This document shows positions 13,822 to 22,828 of a stretch of DNA of 34,902 nt, one piece after another (position 1 is the first letter of the stretch; each line of letters starts with the position of its first letter). Made by a program: the position numbers and the translations under genes. The stretch lies in NCBI GenBank assembly GCA_020200095.1, contig JAIVJJ010000255.1:1-34902 (forward strand), read 5' to 3'. The notes beneath the pieces are model-generated. The model worked only from the letters and a program-made list of their open reading frames with translations. It did no database searches and had not been told where the DNA came from. The DNA is from Acidobacteriota bacterium (GTDB lineage: Bacteria > Acidobacteriota > Blastocatellia > Pyrinomonadales > Pyrinomonadaceae).

Positions 13822-15315
13822 TTAAACTTTCTTTTCCTTCCATTTTCCGCGTTTGAAAAGTATTGCGCTGACGATTGCCAGCACCGAAAACGCAATTGTA
13901 ATCGCCCAGAAAACGCCGTCCGCGCCAAAGCCGAAATGATAAGCCAGAACGTATGCGAGTGGAATTTCAAACAGCCAAAAGATAAAAAGATTCAGATAAG
14001 TTGGCGTCCAGGTGTCGCCCGCGCCGTTGAACGACGATTCCAAAACCATTCCGAAGGCGTAGAACACAAAACCGTAAGCGACGATGTGCAGACAACTTGT
14101 GCCATAAGCCAAAACCTGCGGCTCGTCGGTGAAAAACCCGACAATTGCTTTCGAGAAAAACAGAAATATCAAACCGACCGCCCCGAGAACCGCCGCGTTG
14201 ATAAAACTCGCTTTCCAAACCGACGCTTCGGCTCTTTCGGGTTTGCCCGCGCCCAGGTTTTGCCCGACGAGCGTTGCTGCCGCGTTGCTTAAACCAACTG
14301 CCGGAAGAAGCGCGAACATAATCACGCGCAAACCGATGACATAACCGGCAATCGCTTCGCTGCCGAAACCGGCGACGACGCGAACCAATGCGCTCCAACT
14401 CGCCGTCGCAATCGTGAATTGCAAAACAGCGGGCGCGGCGATTTTAACTAGATTCAACAAAATTTCCGAATCGAGTGTCCAATGTTCCTTGCGAATCGTA
14501 ATGCGTCTGCTTTTACGAAACAAAAACCACGCCGCGAACAAAACGCCCGCGCCGCGTCCAATCGTCGTTCCTACAGCTGCACCCGTTACGCCGAGTTTCG
14601 GAAAAATCCAATAATCGAGTAACCAGTTTGGCGCGTTAATGCCGAAAAACGCGAAAATATCCGCGCCGTAAATGAAACACGGAGCGAGAAAGATATTCAA
14701 AAGATTCGCCAGAAACAAAACGCGCATCGCAATTGCCGCGTCGCCCGCACCGCGAAAAATCGCGTTCAGGAGAAACAAAAAAACGATGACGGCGTTCCCG
14801 CCGAGCATTATGCGCGTGAACGTCGTGCCTTGCTCGATAACCTGCGGCTCAGCGCCGAGCAATGAAAGAAAAGTCGGCGCGAAAATGATACCGATTAAAC
14901 TCATCACGACGGAAACAATCACGCCCAAATAAATCGCGTGTGCCGCGCTTCGCGCCGCGCCTTCCGCATCTTTTTCGCCGGTTCGTCGAGCAACAGTCGC
15001 CGTCGCGCCGACGCTTAAACCGATGCCGACGGCATAAACAATCGCCAGCATTGATTCGGTCAAACCGACGACCGCCACCGCATCCGCGCCGAGTTTAGCG
15101 ACAAAGAAAATATCCACAATGGCGAAAACGCTTTCCATCAGCATTTCCAAAATCATCGGAACCGATAAAAGAAATATCGCCAAACCAATTGACCCGGAAG
15201 TAAAATCACGCTCCGAGCCTGCGATTGCTTCGCGCAATACAGAGAAAAAACTTTGCCGCCTTTCGGCGGATTCGACTCCCGACGGCACAGGAGTATTTCC
15301 CGAATTATTCAACAT
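13822..15315 (-). CDS. MATE-family multidrug efflux transporter
   Basis: A 497-aa inner-membrane exporter that uses a Na+ or H+ gradient to expel cationic organic compounds. Twelve hydrophobic segments are spread in two homologous halves. The first starts at about residue 40 (IGLAIFLLSVPMILEMLMES, FAIVDIFFVAKLG). The second includes IGLRVIMFALLPAVGLSNAAATLVGQNLGAGKPERA, the family signature. GLSVGATATVARRTGEKD is the equivalent in the first half. The first 35 residues are hydrophilic. The gene is convergent with nothing and runs on the minus strand like the block below it, but a repeat separates it from cheB, so co-transcription is doubtful. The substrate is unknown. Confidence 0.93.
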   Translation of the reverse strand: MLNNSGNTPVPSGVESAERRQSFFSVLREAIAGSERDFTSGSIGLAIFLLSVPMILEMLMESVFAIVDIFFVAKLGADAVAVVGLTESMLAIVYAVGIGLSVGATATVARRTGEKDAEGAARSAAHAIYLGVIVSVVMSLIGIIFAPTFLSLLGAEPQVIEQGTTFTRIMLGGNAVIVFLFLLNAIFRGAGDAAIAMRVLFLANLLNIFLAPCFIYGADIFAFFGINAPNWLLDYWIFPKLGVTGAAVGTTIGRGAGVLFAAWFLFRKSRRITIRKEHWTLDSEILLNLVKIAAPAVLQFTIATASWSALVRVVAGFGSEAIAGYVIGLRVIMFALLPAVGLSNAAATLVGQNLGAGKPERAEASVWKASFINAAVLGAVGLIFLFFSKAIVGFFTDEPQVLAYGTSCLHIVAYGFVFYAFGMVLESSFNGAGDTWTPTYLNLFIFWLFEIPLAYVLAYHFGFGADGVFWAITIAFSVLAIVSAILFKRGKWKEKKV

Positions 15316-15532
15316 AAAAATTTGTTTATTTAGAAAAAAAGAAAAATGAGCGAGATTTTCCGCATCGTTTGAGAAACGGAAAACAGAATAAAACTTGGCG
15401 GCAATTTAGCGGATTATTATTTTCATATCAGTTTGAGAATATAACATTAAGATTCGCAATTGGAAAATCGAGCCGAGCGAATATTTAATTTTATTCGCAA
15501 AAATATAATCACCCGACAAACAAGTTTTCTCT
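15316..15532. other. spacer between MATE gene and hydrolase
   Basis: A 217-base A/T-rich spacer between divergently oriented genes. It should hold the MATE promoter. No gene is recognised. If the hydrolase at 15533 once had a longer N-terminus, its missing part is not found here in any frame. Confidence 0.4.
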
Positions 15533-16894
15533 TTGCGGGTAATCTCAAACTTTTGTGATTTTGATTTTATAAAGTATATTTTAGCTACCAAGCGAATTCT
15601 GCGACACGCAAATCTTCGAGCAATCGAACAAAAGGCCGTTGTAAAGCACGGGCGAATTGTTAAAGCCGAAGGTTACGGTTTGGCAAATGTGGAACTGAAT
15701 GTTCCCGCGACGAAAGAAACGGTTTTTGAAATCGGCTCAATCACAAAGCAAATTACTGCAGCAGTGGTAATGCTTCTGGTTGAAGAAGGAAAAATAAACA
15801 CGAACGAAAAAATCGGCAGGTATCTTCCGAGTGCGCCGGAAGCGTGGAATAAAGTTACCGTGCGGCATCTTTTAACGCATACTTCGGGCGTTAAAAGTTA
15901 TACGGGTTTATCCGGTTTTGAACTAACGAAAAGATTAAAACGCGACGAATTTATAAAGGCAATCGGCGCATACCCGCTCGAATTTGAGCCCGGCGAGCGT
16001 TATATTTACAGCAATTCCGGCTACAATCTTTTGGGTTTTATTATTGAATCGGTTAGCGGTAAATCTTATTGGGATTTTCTGCAGGAAAGAATTTTCAAAC
16101 CGCTCGGAATGAATCAAACGGCAAACCGCGACCCGCAATTTATCGTGCCGAACCGCGCCGACGGTTACGAATGGGAAAACGGTAAACTCGTCGGGCGCGA
16201 TTACGATTTGACCGACGTTTTTTCAGCCGGCGCGATTGTTTCCACGGTTGTTGATTTGGCAAAATGGGACGCGGCTCTGCGCGGCGATACGTTTTTGAAA
16301 AAGGAAAGCAAAGCGCAAATCTGGACGCCCGTCGTTTTCAACGACGGCAAGCTGTATCCATACGGTTTCGGGTGGAACGTAACCGAATTTCGCGGGCATA
16401 AACTCGTTTCTCACGGCGGGCAAACGGCGGGTTTTGCCGCGAACATCTCGCGCTACGTGGATGACGATTTGACCGTTATCGTTTTAACAAATTTGGGCGA
16501 TATCGGACTTGGCGGCATGATAGCCCGCGGCATTGCAAAAATTTATCTGTCCAATATTTCCCTGCGCGTGATGAAAGCAGAATCCCGTGCGGATGTTAAA
16601 TTAACCAATCTTTTTCAAAACGCCTTGCGCTCGTATTTAGAAGACCGACTTGACGCTAATTCATTCACCAACAAATCGCGCGCGGCTTTAACGACCGAAC
16701 GCGCAAAACTCAATGCAAAACGAATTGCATCTTACGGCGCAATTAAAAATTTCATTTACGTCGGCGGTGAAAACCCGGATAAAAATAAAATTTATCGTTA
16801 CAAAGTCGAAACGCCCAAGCGCATCTTTTTGTGGCGTTTCGAGTTAGACGAAAACCGTAAAATAATCGCGCTTGTTTTAGAGGAAGAAGAATAA
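15533..16894 (+). CDS. class C beta-lactamase-fold serine hydrolase, N-terminally truncated
   Basis: A penicillin-binding/esterase-like hydrolase (PF00144 type). The nucleophile is S69 in the SxxK motif (IGSITKQITAA), the tyrosine is Y159 in YSNSGYNLLG, and the third motif is SHGGQTAGF. The C-terminal 100 residues form an extra domain. The N-terminus is abnormal: the domain picks up at about residue 35 (AVVKHGRIVKAEGYGLANVE), but the signal peptide and the conserved stretch that normally precedes AVV are missing, and no ATG exists upstream in frame. The track start is a TTG. The protein is either non-exported from an unusual start, or the gene has lost its 5' end. Substrate unknown. Confidence 0.75.
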   Translation: MRVISNFCDFDFIKYILATKRILRHANLRAIEQKAVVKHGRIVKAEGYGLANVELNVPATKETVFEIGSITKQITAAVVMLLVEEGKINTNEKIGRYLPSAPEAWNKVTVRHLLTHTSGVKSYTGLSGFELTKRLKRDEFIKAIGAYPLEFEPGERYIYSNSGYNLLGFIIESVSGKSYWDFLQERIFKPLGMNQTANRDPQFIVPNRADGYEWENGKLVGRDYDLTDVFSAGAIVSTVVDLAKWDAALRGDTFLKKESKAQIWTPVVFNDGKLYPYGFGWNVTEFRGHKLVSHGGQTAGFAANISRYVDDDLTVIVLTNLGDIGLGGMIARGIAKIYLSNISLRVMKAESRADVKLTNLFQNALRSYLEDRLDANSFTNKSRAALTTERAKLNAKRIASYGAIKNFIYVGGENPDKNKIYRYKVETPKRIFLWRFELDENRKIIALVLEEEE

Positions 16895-16906
16895 GCAAAT
16901 TTTACC

Positions 16907-16923
16907 TCGGTTTTGTAAACCGA
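16907..16923. terminator. short hairpin between convergent genes
   Basis: TCGGTTT-TGT-AAACCGA gives a perfect 7-bp stem in the 57-base gap between the hydrolase and the monooxygenase stops. It is a weak but well-placed terminator candidate. Confidence 0.5.
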
Positions 16924-16951
16924 ACGCGACATCCGACATACTTCAACTGTT

Positions 16952-18481
16952 TTAAAGCTGTTCCAAATAATTTTTCACTTTTACAAGCGAAATCTCCGCC
17001 GAAATTAAACCAATATAATTATCGGGTCTGAGCAAAATAATAAACAGTTTTTCCGTCCCGAAAATTTCTTTAACTTCAGGTGAAAGCAGTGCAAAACTAA
17101 AATCAACCGAATCTTCTCTGATTTCGTTTCCTAAATCCTGAAAATCAATTTCATCGTTTGAAAAAACGAGCAGATGAAACTTCGGCTGGTGTAATCGGTC
17201 ATAGATACTTTTTCCGTCAACCGTAAAATACGGCATTCGGTCGCCCGCTTTGACCTTAAAATCACCGGCGATATTTTCGCTCAGAGAGCTGTGGCGATAA
17301 TTAATACCAATTTGCGAAACACGCGGGAAGACAAATTTTTTAATCGCGTCAAGGCTGAAAGCAGCTCCTGCGATATACGGAAAAACGTGCGTTCGGAAGT
17401 AAGAGAGTAACACATCGGGACTTGCGACAAGATTGAACAAACGGTCGGTCGTTTTCAGCAGGTTCTCGGCGTTTCCGAGCCGTTCCTCGTTGTAAGTTTC
17501 TAAGATTTTCTCTTTTGCTTGGTCGTGCAAAACCATCGCAAGTTTCCAAGCCAGATTGTAGCTGTCTTGAATTCCTGTGTTCATTCCCTGCGCTCCGGCA
17601 GGCGTATGAATATGCGCGGCGTCACCCGCGAGAAAACATCTGCCGGCGGAAAATTTATTGACGTGGCGCGTGTGAGCTTTATAGGTTGAAAACCAATTGA
17701 CGTTCGTTATATCGAGGTTGAGTTCCGTGTCTTGTTTGATACGCTCTTCGATTTCTTCATATAAAACCTCGCCTTCGTCTTTGGCAAATTCTTCGGGAAA
17801 AGTGCCGACGATACGGTGATGTTTATCGCCGACCATCGGGAAAAACGCGAGAAGATTATTTTTCAATAAAAAAACGTGGAGCGCATCGTGGCTAAACTTC
17901 CAATCAATCTGTACGTCGGCAACATAAAACAAACGCTCAAATGTGCTTCCTTCAAACTTCAAACCGAGTGCGCCGCGAACAGGGCTTTTCGCGCCGTCGC
18001 AAGCCACAAGAAATTTTGCTTCGATTGTTTCGGTTTCGCCATTTACGTTTTTAACATTTGTCTTCACGCCTGTTTCGTCTTGAGTGAAATTTTCGAGTTC
18101 CGTACTCCACAAAACATCTTTGCCGTTCGCTTTGATGAAGTCATACAAAATCTTTTCGTGCTTGCCCTGTTCGACGATAAGCACAAACGGATACGGACTC
18201 AAACCTTTGCCGAATTCGCCGAATTCGACCTCGCCACGCACTTTGCCGCCTGCGACCATTCGCGCTTTTGCGGCAATCGCGCCTTGCTCAATCAATTTGT
18301 CCGCCAAACCTATTTGCTCGTAAATCTCAAGCGTTCGCGCCTGCACCCCGATTGCCTTTGAATAGGGCGTAGTCATTTCCTTTTTATCGAGAATGACAAA
18401 ATCAATGCCGTAGCGAATTAACTGACATGCCAGCGAAAGTCCGGTCGGACCCGCGCCGACGATAATTACATCTGTTGCCAT
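16952..18481 (-). CDS. FAD-dependent aromatic-type monooxygenase
   Basis: A group A flavoprotein hydroxylase of the PheA/TfdB/UbiH-like superfamily. The Rossmann FAD motif is at the N-terminus (DVIIVGAGPTGLSLACQLI). The second FAD motif GRCFLAGDAAHIHTPAGAQG and GMNTGIQDSYNLAWKLA are complete. The middle domain binds substrate. A C-terminal thioredoxin-like part spans about residues 400-505 (DRMPYFTVDGKSIYDRL, IILLRPDNYIGLIS). The start MATDVIIV (18481) is chosen over the track start because GGAGG lies at 18487-18491, right before it. The substrate is probably a phenolic or polyketide-like ring; no pathway neighbours reveal which. Confidence 0.93.
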   Translation of the reverse strand: MATDVIIVGAGPTGLSLACQLIRYGIDFVILDKKEMTTPYSKAIGVQARTLEIYEQIGLADKLIEQGAIAAKARMVAGGKVRGEVEFGEFGKGLSPYPFVLIVEQGKHEKILYDFIKANGKDVLWSTELENFTQDETGVKTNVKNVNGETETIEAKFLVACDGAKSPVRGALGLKFEGSTFERLFYVADVQIDWKFSHDALHVFLLKNNLLAFFPMVGDKHHRIVGTFPEEFAKDEGEVLYEEIEERIKQDTELNLDITNVNWFSTYKAHTRHVNKFSAGRCFLAGDAAHIHTPAGAQGMNTGIQDSYNLAWKLAMVLHDQAKEKILETYNEERLGNAENLLKTTDRLFNLVASPDVLLSYFRTHVFPYIAGAAFSLDAIKKFVFPRVSQIGINYRHSSLSENIAGDFKVKAGDRMPYFTVDGKSIYDRLHQPKFHLLVFSNDEIDFQDLGNEIREDSVDFSFALLSPEVKEIFGTEKLFIILLRPDNYIGLISAEISLVKVKNYLEQL

Positions 18482-18505
18482 TTTCGCCTCCAAAAGCATT
18501 TTAAC

Positions 18506-18673
18506 TCAAATCGCTTTTTTGTCTGTAAAATTCGCGTCCGTAACTTTGATTTCGCTTAACAGAATTTTTGTATCTTCAACGTCAATCGCACCGTTTAAAG
18601 CTAGCGCCGCTCGTCCCGGGTTAAATTCATTTTTCCATTTCGATACCACAACCGTAACAACGCCTTTGCCGAT
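18506..18673 (-). pseudogene. possible coding remnant upstream of the monooxygenase
   Basis: The minus-strand frame ending at TGA 18506-18508 reads IGKGVVTVVVSKWKNEFNPG and on to GRAALALNGAIDVEDTKILL with codon use like the neighbouring genes. No start codon is found before the frame runs into A/T-rich DNA. It may be the C-terminal scrap of a lost gene; the family was not recognised. The other 18500-18824 sequence shows no gene, and the plus-strand 66-aa ORF there looks like a shadow. Confidence 0.3.
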
Positions 18674-18824
18674 TAAAAAAAGTAGATTTATGTTTAAGCT
18701 GATCTGTAAAGAAAATTGACATATTTCATATCTGGATTCATAATCTTTTAGATTTAAGTAACTAAATAAAATTCAATTGCCATAATTTATTTCCCGCGTG
18801 TTTGGAGGTTTGAAGTAGAAAATT

Positions 18825-19622
18825 ATGTCTTCCGCAAGTCTTCCTATAAAACGTTCGTTTGGACAAACAATGCGAAAGGGTGCGTGGTGGGCTTATCCTT
18901 TGCTCGTTTTTTTAGTGCTGTTCGCTTTTGTCGTTTATTCGACTTGGGCGGCATTCCAGGGCGAGCATTATCGTTTCGGTAATTATTTGTCGCCATTTTA
19001 TTCGCCTGAACTTTTGGGAGGAACTGAAAGTTTTTACGGCTCAAAACCTTCTTGGATTCCTGATTGGCTTCCTTTTTCGCCTGCGCTTCTTATTCTCTGG
19101 GCACCTGCCGGTTTTCGTTTTACTTGCTATTATTACCGTGGCGCATATTACAAAGCGTTTTGGGCTGACCCGCCAGCCTGCGCCGTCGGCGAACCGCGCC
19201 ACAGCTATCGGGGCGAGCGAAAATTCCCGCTTATTCTCCAAAACGTCCACCGTTATTTTCTTTATCTAGCCTTGATATTTTTAATCTTTCTCGTTCACGA
19301 TGCCTGGAAGGCATTTTGGTTCACTGATACCAGGACAGGCGTAACTTCTTTTGGAATCGGAGTCGGCACGATTGTGTTAGCCGCAAATGTTTTCTTTCTC
19401 GGCGGCTATACGTTTAGCTGTCATTCATTGCGTCATCTAGTTGGCGGCAAATGCGATCAGCTTTCAAAATTTCCCGTTCGCCAAAAAACTTATAATTGTG
19501 TTAGTTGCCTAAATCGTAATCATATGGTTTGGGCTTGGTGTAGTTTATTCGTGGTCGGATTTTCAGATATTTACGTGCGGCTTTGTTCGATGGGCGTTTG
19601 GCACGATTGGAGAATTTTTTAG
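18825..19622 (+). CDS. putative succinate dehydrogenase membrane anchor subunit
   Basis: A 265-aa integral membrane protein with about five hydrophobic segments (YPLLVFLVLFAFVVYSTWAA, SPALLILWAPAGF, YLALIFLIFLV, IVLAANVFFLGGYTF, VWAWCSLFVVGFSDIYVRL). It directly precedes sdhA and sdhB, so it most likely anchors the complex and passes electrons to quinone. It is much longer than the small SdhC/SdhD pair and resembles the single large anchor of mycobacterial Sdh1-type enzymes; this is inference. Candidate haem or quinone ligands are in NVHRYFLY, VHDAWK and SCHSLRHLVGG. A cysteine-rich patch (GGKCDQL, YNCVSCLN) is unusual. No separate second anchor is present. Confidence 0.75.
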   Translation: MSSASLPIKRSFGQTMRKGAWWAYPLLVFLVLFAFVVYSTWAAFQGEHYRFGNYLSPFYSPELLGGTESFYGSKPSWIPDWLPFSPALLILWAPAGFRFTCYYYRGAYYKAFWADPPACAVGEPRHSYRGERKFPLILQNVHRYFLYLALIFLIFLVHDAWKAFWFTDTRTGVTSFGIGVGTIVLAANVFFLGGYTFSCHSLRHLVGGKCDQLSKFPVRQKTYNCVSCLNRNHMVWAWCSLFVVGFSDIYVRLCSMGVWHDWRIF

Positions 19623-19647
19623 AGAATTTTTACCACAGAATTATTCA

Positions 19648-19717
19648 AACAGGATGGACAAGAATTTTTAGGATAATTCTAAATTTCTAATGGTAGTTTT
19701 ATCTTGTATAGCCTGTT
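19648..19717. repeat. imperfect AACAGG...CCTGTT inverted repeat in the sdh operon
   Basis: AACAGGATGGACAAGAA at 19648-19664 is mirrored by TTGTATAGCCTGTT at 19704-19717, about 13 of 17 positions paired. It sits in the 122-base gap between the anchor gene and sdhA and could adjust subunit stoichiometry or be an old repeat insertion. Confidence 0.4.
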
Positions 19718-19744
19718 CATCCTATTAAATTTTTCTTAGGTTTT

Positions 19745-21460
19745 ATGGCGGACTATCAAACTTATGAACACGATGTTCTCGTAATCGGAGCGGGCGGCGC
19801 AGGACTTCGCGCGGCAATTGAAGCGTCGGCGTCGGGCGTTTCCGTTGGACTCGTTTGCAAATCTTTGCTCGGCAAAGCACACACGGTAATGGCTGAGGGC
19901 GGAATGGCGGCGGCAATGGCGAATGTTGACGACCGCGATAATTGGCGCGTTCATTTCTCCGATACGATGCGCGGCGGTCAATATGTTAATAATTGGCGAA
20001 TGGCGGAACTTCACGCCAAAGAAGCACCCGACCGCGTTCGTGAATTAGAGGCTTGGGGCGCGGTTTTCGACCGAACCAAAGACGGGCGAATTTTGCAAAG
20101 AAATTTCGGCGGACACAAATATGTTACCGTCGTTGCTCTTCTCAAAGACGGCGACCGCGTTGTCGGCGCGTTTGCATATGAGCGCGAACACGGAAGATTT
20201 CGAATTTTCAAGGCAAAAGCCGTGATTTTAGCGACAGGCGGAATTGGTCGGGCATATAAAATCACGAGCAACAGTTGGGAAGGAACGGGCGACGGACATT
20301 CACTCGCCTTTGATGCGGGCGCGGAATTAATTGATATGGAATTCATCCAATTCCACCCGACCGGAATGGTTTATCCGCCGAGCGTGCGCGGAATTCTCGT
20401 AACTGAAGGCGTGCGCGGCGAAGGCGGAATTTTGAAAAACAGTGAAGGTCGGCGTTTTATGTTCGACGACATTCCAGACAATTACAAAGACCAAACCGCC
20501 GACACGCCCGAAGAAGGTTGGCGATATACGCAAGGCGACAAAAACGCGCGTCGCCCGCCGGAACTTCTGACGCGCGACCACGTTGCACGCTGTATTGTCC
20601 GCGAAGTCAAAGCCGGACGCGGAACTCCGAACGGCGGAGTTTACCTCGACATCGCTTGGATAAAAGAAAAAATTTCAAAAGCGCCGGAACACATTAAGAA
20701 AAAACTACCGAGTATGTATCATCAGTTCAAGCAACTCGCTGATTTGGACATTACCGAACAGCCGATGGAAGTCGGACCGACGACGCATTACATAATGGGC
20801 GGCATTCGGGTTGATGCCGACACGCAAGCCTCGACCGTGCCGGGACTTTTCGCGGCGGGCGAATGTGCTGCGGGAATCAACGGCGCAAATCGTCTCGGCG
20901 GAAATTCGCTTTCCGATTTGTTAGTGTTCGGCAAACGCGCCGGTGAATACGCGGCAAAATTTGCACAGGAAAACGATTTCGGACAAATTAACAACGAACA
21001 AATTGAGGAATCTGCTTATTGGTCGTTGGAAGCGTTTGACCGCACAAACGGCGAGAATCCTTTTCAGATTCAACACGACCTTCAAGATATGATGCAGGAT
21101 TTAGTCGGCATCGTGCGAAACGAAAACGAGATGCAGCGCGCTTTAATCGGCATCGAAAAACTTAAAGAGCGACGAGAAAAAATTAGCTTAACGGGCAATA
21201 TAGATTTCAATCCGAGTTGGCATACTGCGCTCGATTTACATAACTTGCTGAATGTTTCCGAAGCGATAACGCTTGCTGCAATCGAGCGCAAAGAAAGCCG
21301 CGGCGGACAATTCCGCGAAGATTATCCGGCGAAAGTTGCGGAGTTTGGCAAAATAAATTTCACGATTAAAAAAGGGGCGGACGGCGAAATGAAAATCGAG
21401 CGCGTGCCGATTCCCGAAATGCCCGCCGAGTTGAAACAGGTTATCGAAGAAATGGGTTAA
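19745..21460 (+). CDS. sdhA: succinate dehydrogenase/fumarate reductase flavoprotein subunit
   Basis: The catalytic subunit of complex II oxidises succinate to fumarate on the cytoplasmic face of the membrane. The FAD motif is at the N-terminus (HDVLVIGAGGAGLRAAIEAS). H46 in KAHTVMAEGG is the residue that binds FAD covalently. Substrate-site motifs are EFIQFHPTGMVYPP, TEGVRGEGG and the second FAD contact INGANRLGGNSLSDLLVFG. The C-terminal capping part is complete, and the length of 571 aa is normal. The next gene, sdhB, starts 38 bases downstream. The gap is a run of GTAAAAGG-like repeats with a possible ribosome binding site. Confidence 0.97.
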   Translation: MADYQTYEHDVLVIGAGGAGLRAAIEASASGVSVGLVCKSLLGKAHTVMAEGGMAAAMANVDDRDNWRVHFSDTMRGGQYVNNWRMAELHAKEAPDRVRELEAWGAVFDRTKDGRILQRNFGGHKYVTVVALLKDGDRVVGAFAYEREHGRFRIFKAKAVILATGGIGRAYKITSNSWEGTGDGHSLAFDAGAELIDMEFIQFHPTGMVYPPSVRGILVTEGVRGEGGILKNSEGRRFMFDDIPDNYKDQTADTPEEGWRYTQGDKNARRPPELLTRDHVARCIVREVKAGRGTPNGGVYLDIAWIKEKISKAPEHIKKKLPSMYHQFKQLADLDITEQPMEVGPTTHYIMGGIRVDADTQASTVPGLFAAGECAAGINGANRLGGNSLSDLLVFGKRAGEYAAKFAQENDFGQINNEQIEESAYWSLEAFDRTNGENPFQIQHDLQDMMQDLVGIVRNENEMQRALIGIEKLKERREKISLTGNIDFNPSWHTALDLHNLLNVSEAITLAAIERKESRGGQFREDYPAKVAEFGKINFTIKKGADGEMKIERVPIPEMPAELKQVIEEMG

Positions 21461-21497
21461 AAAAGTAAAAAGGTAAAAGGCAAAAGTAAGAAGTAAG

Positions 21498-22259
21498 ATG
21501 GCAAAAGCAACATTCAAAATTTGGCGCGGCGATATAAGCGGCGGCGAGTTGCAATCATATCAAACCGAAATCTCCGAAGGAATGGTTGTGCTTGACGCGG
21601 TTTTGCAAATTCAGGGCGAACAGGCTGGCGACCTCGCCTGTCGCTGGAATTGCAAGGCGGGCAAATGCGGTTCGTGTTCGGCGGAGATAAACGGTAATCC
21701 GAAGCTGATGTGTATGACGCGGCTCAATACTTTGCCGCTCGAAAATCCTGTTACGGTCGAACCAATGAAAGCGTTTCCGCTCAAAAAAGATTTGGTGACG
21801 GATGTTTCGTGGAATTACGAAGTCAAAAAAAGAATTAAAAAATTCAAACCGCGCCCGCCGGATGCGCCCGCCGGCACTTGGCGAATGTTTCAGGAAGATA
21901 TTGACCGCGTGCAGGAGTTTCGCAAATGTATCGAATGTTATTTGTGCCAGGACGTTTGCCACGTTTTACGCGACCACGAAATGCACGAACAATTTATCGG
22001 TCCGAGATTTTTAGTTTATGCGGCGGCACTGGAGATGCACCCGCTCGATACTGAAGACCGTCTTCAAGATTTAAAGGACGAATCCAACATCGGCTTATGC
22101 AACATTACCAAATGCTGCACCAAGATTTGTCCCGAAAACATTACGATAACCGATAACGCGATTATTCCATTAAAAGAGCGCGTGGTTGATGAATTTTATG
22201 ACCCGATTAAAAAATTCCTGCGATTGTTCCGGCGTTCGCCAAAAAAAGATAACGAGTAA
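21498..22259 (+). CDS. sdhB: succinate dehydrogenase iron-sulfur subunit
   Basis: The electron-transfer subunit of complex II. The plant-type [2Fe-2S] site is CRWNCKAGKCGSC plus the later cysteine in PKLMCMTRL. The ferredoxin-like half has CIECYLCQDVC for the [4Fe-4S] cluster and CNITKCCTKICPENI for the [3Fe-4S] region. All ligands are in place. At 253 aa it is of usual size. The C-terminus is basic (FRRSPKKDNE). It lies between sdhA and a small TPR-like gene whose ribosome binding site overlaps the sdhB stop, so the operon continues. Confidence 0.97.
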   Translation: MAKATFKIWRGDISGGELQSYQTEISEGMVVLDAVLQIQGEQAGDLACRWNCKAGKCGSCSAEINGNPKLMCMTRLNTLPLENPVTVEPMKAFPLKKDLVTDVSWNYEVKKRIKKFKPRPPDAPAGTWRMFQEDIDRVQEFRKCIECYLCQDVCHVLRDHEMHEQFIGPRFLVYAAALEMHPLDTEDRLQDLKDESNIGLCNITKCCTKICPENITITDNAIIPLKERVVDEFYDPIKKFLRLFRRSPKKDNE

Positions 22260-22271
22260 GAGGAACAAATT

Positions 22272-22763
22272 ATGTATGAGCTAAAACCTTTACACAAGGA
22301 AGCCGTTCCGTCGGCTCTCGAAAAGGCGAAGCATTACCGTCTGCTCAATGAACCCGGCGCGGCTGAAAGCATCTGTCTCGACATTTTAGAGATTGAACCG
22401 CACAATCAAGAGGCTTTGGTTACGCTTGTTTTGGCGATGAGCGACCGTTTTGCTAGAGATTACGCCGTCGGCGATACGCAGACCCAAGATTATTTATCTC
22501 GCATCGAGGACAAATACGAGCGAACTTACTACACCGGAATTATCTACGAGCGCCGCGCCAAAGCAGTTCTCAACCGAGGCACGCCGCTTTCCGCCTCCAA
22601 TGCTTACGAGCTTTTCCGCCAAGCGATGAATTGGTTTGATAAAGCCGAAGAGATTCGTCCCGCCGGAAATGACGACGCAATACTTCGCTGGAACGGCTGC
22701 GCGCGAATCGTGATGCGTAATAAATTAGAGCCGCGCGAGATGGATAACGATTTCCTCGAATAA
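22272..22763 (+). CDS. small helical-repeat (TPR-like) protein downstream of sdhB
   Basis: A 163-aa helical protein of unknown function. SALEKAKHYRLLNEPGAAES and CLDILEIEPHNQEALVTLVL have the spacing of a tetratricopeptide repeat, and a second repeat-like pair is ELFRQAMNWFDKAEEIRPAG. No signal peptide is seen. AAGAGGAAC right at the sdhB stop is a strong ribosome binding site, and the gap is 12 bases, so it is co-transcribed with sdh. It could help assemble or stabilise complex II, but that is guilt by association only. It ends convergent with clpA. Confidence 0.75.
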   Translation: MYELKPLHKEAVPSALEKAKHYRLLNEPGAAESICLDILEIEPHNQEALVTLVLAMSDRFARDYAVGDTQTQDYLSRIEDKYERTYYTGIIYERRAKAVLNRGTPLSASNAYELFRQAMNWFDKAEEIRPAGNDDAILRWNGCARIVMRNKLEPREMDNDFLE

Positions 22764-22828
22764 TGAGTAAACTGTCCTTTTCTTCAACCAATGCTTCCGC
22801 GTCGGCATTCGATTTGCCGAGAAAAATT

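Noticed and set aside
15406-15591. 61-aa minus-strand ORF upstream of the MATE gene
   Set aside because: A/T-rich, no motif, and it overlaps the hydrolase coding frame.
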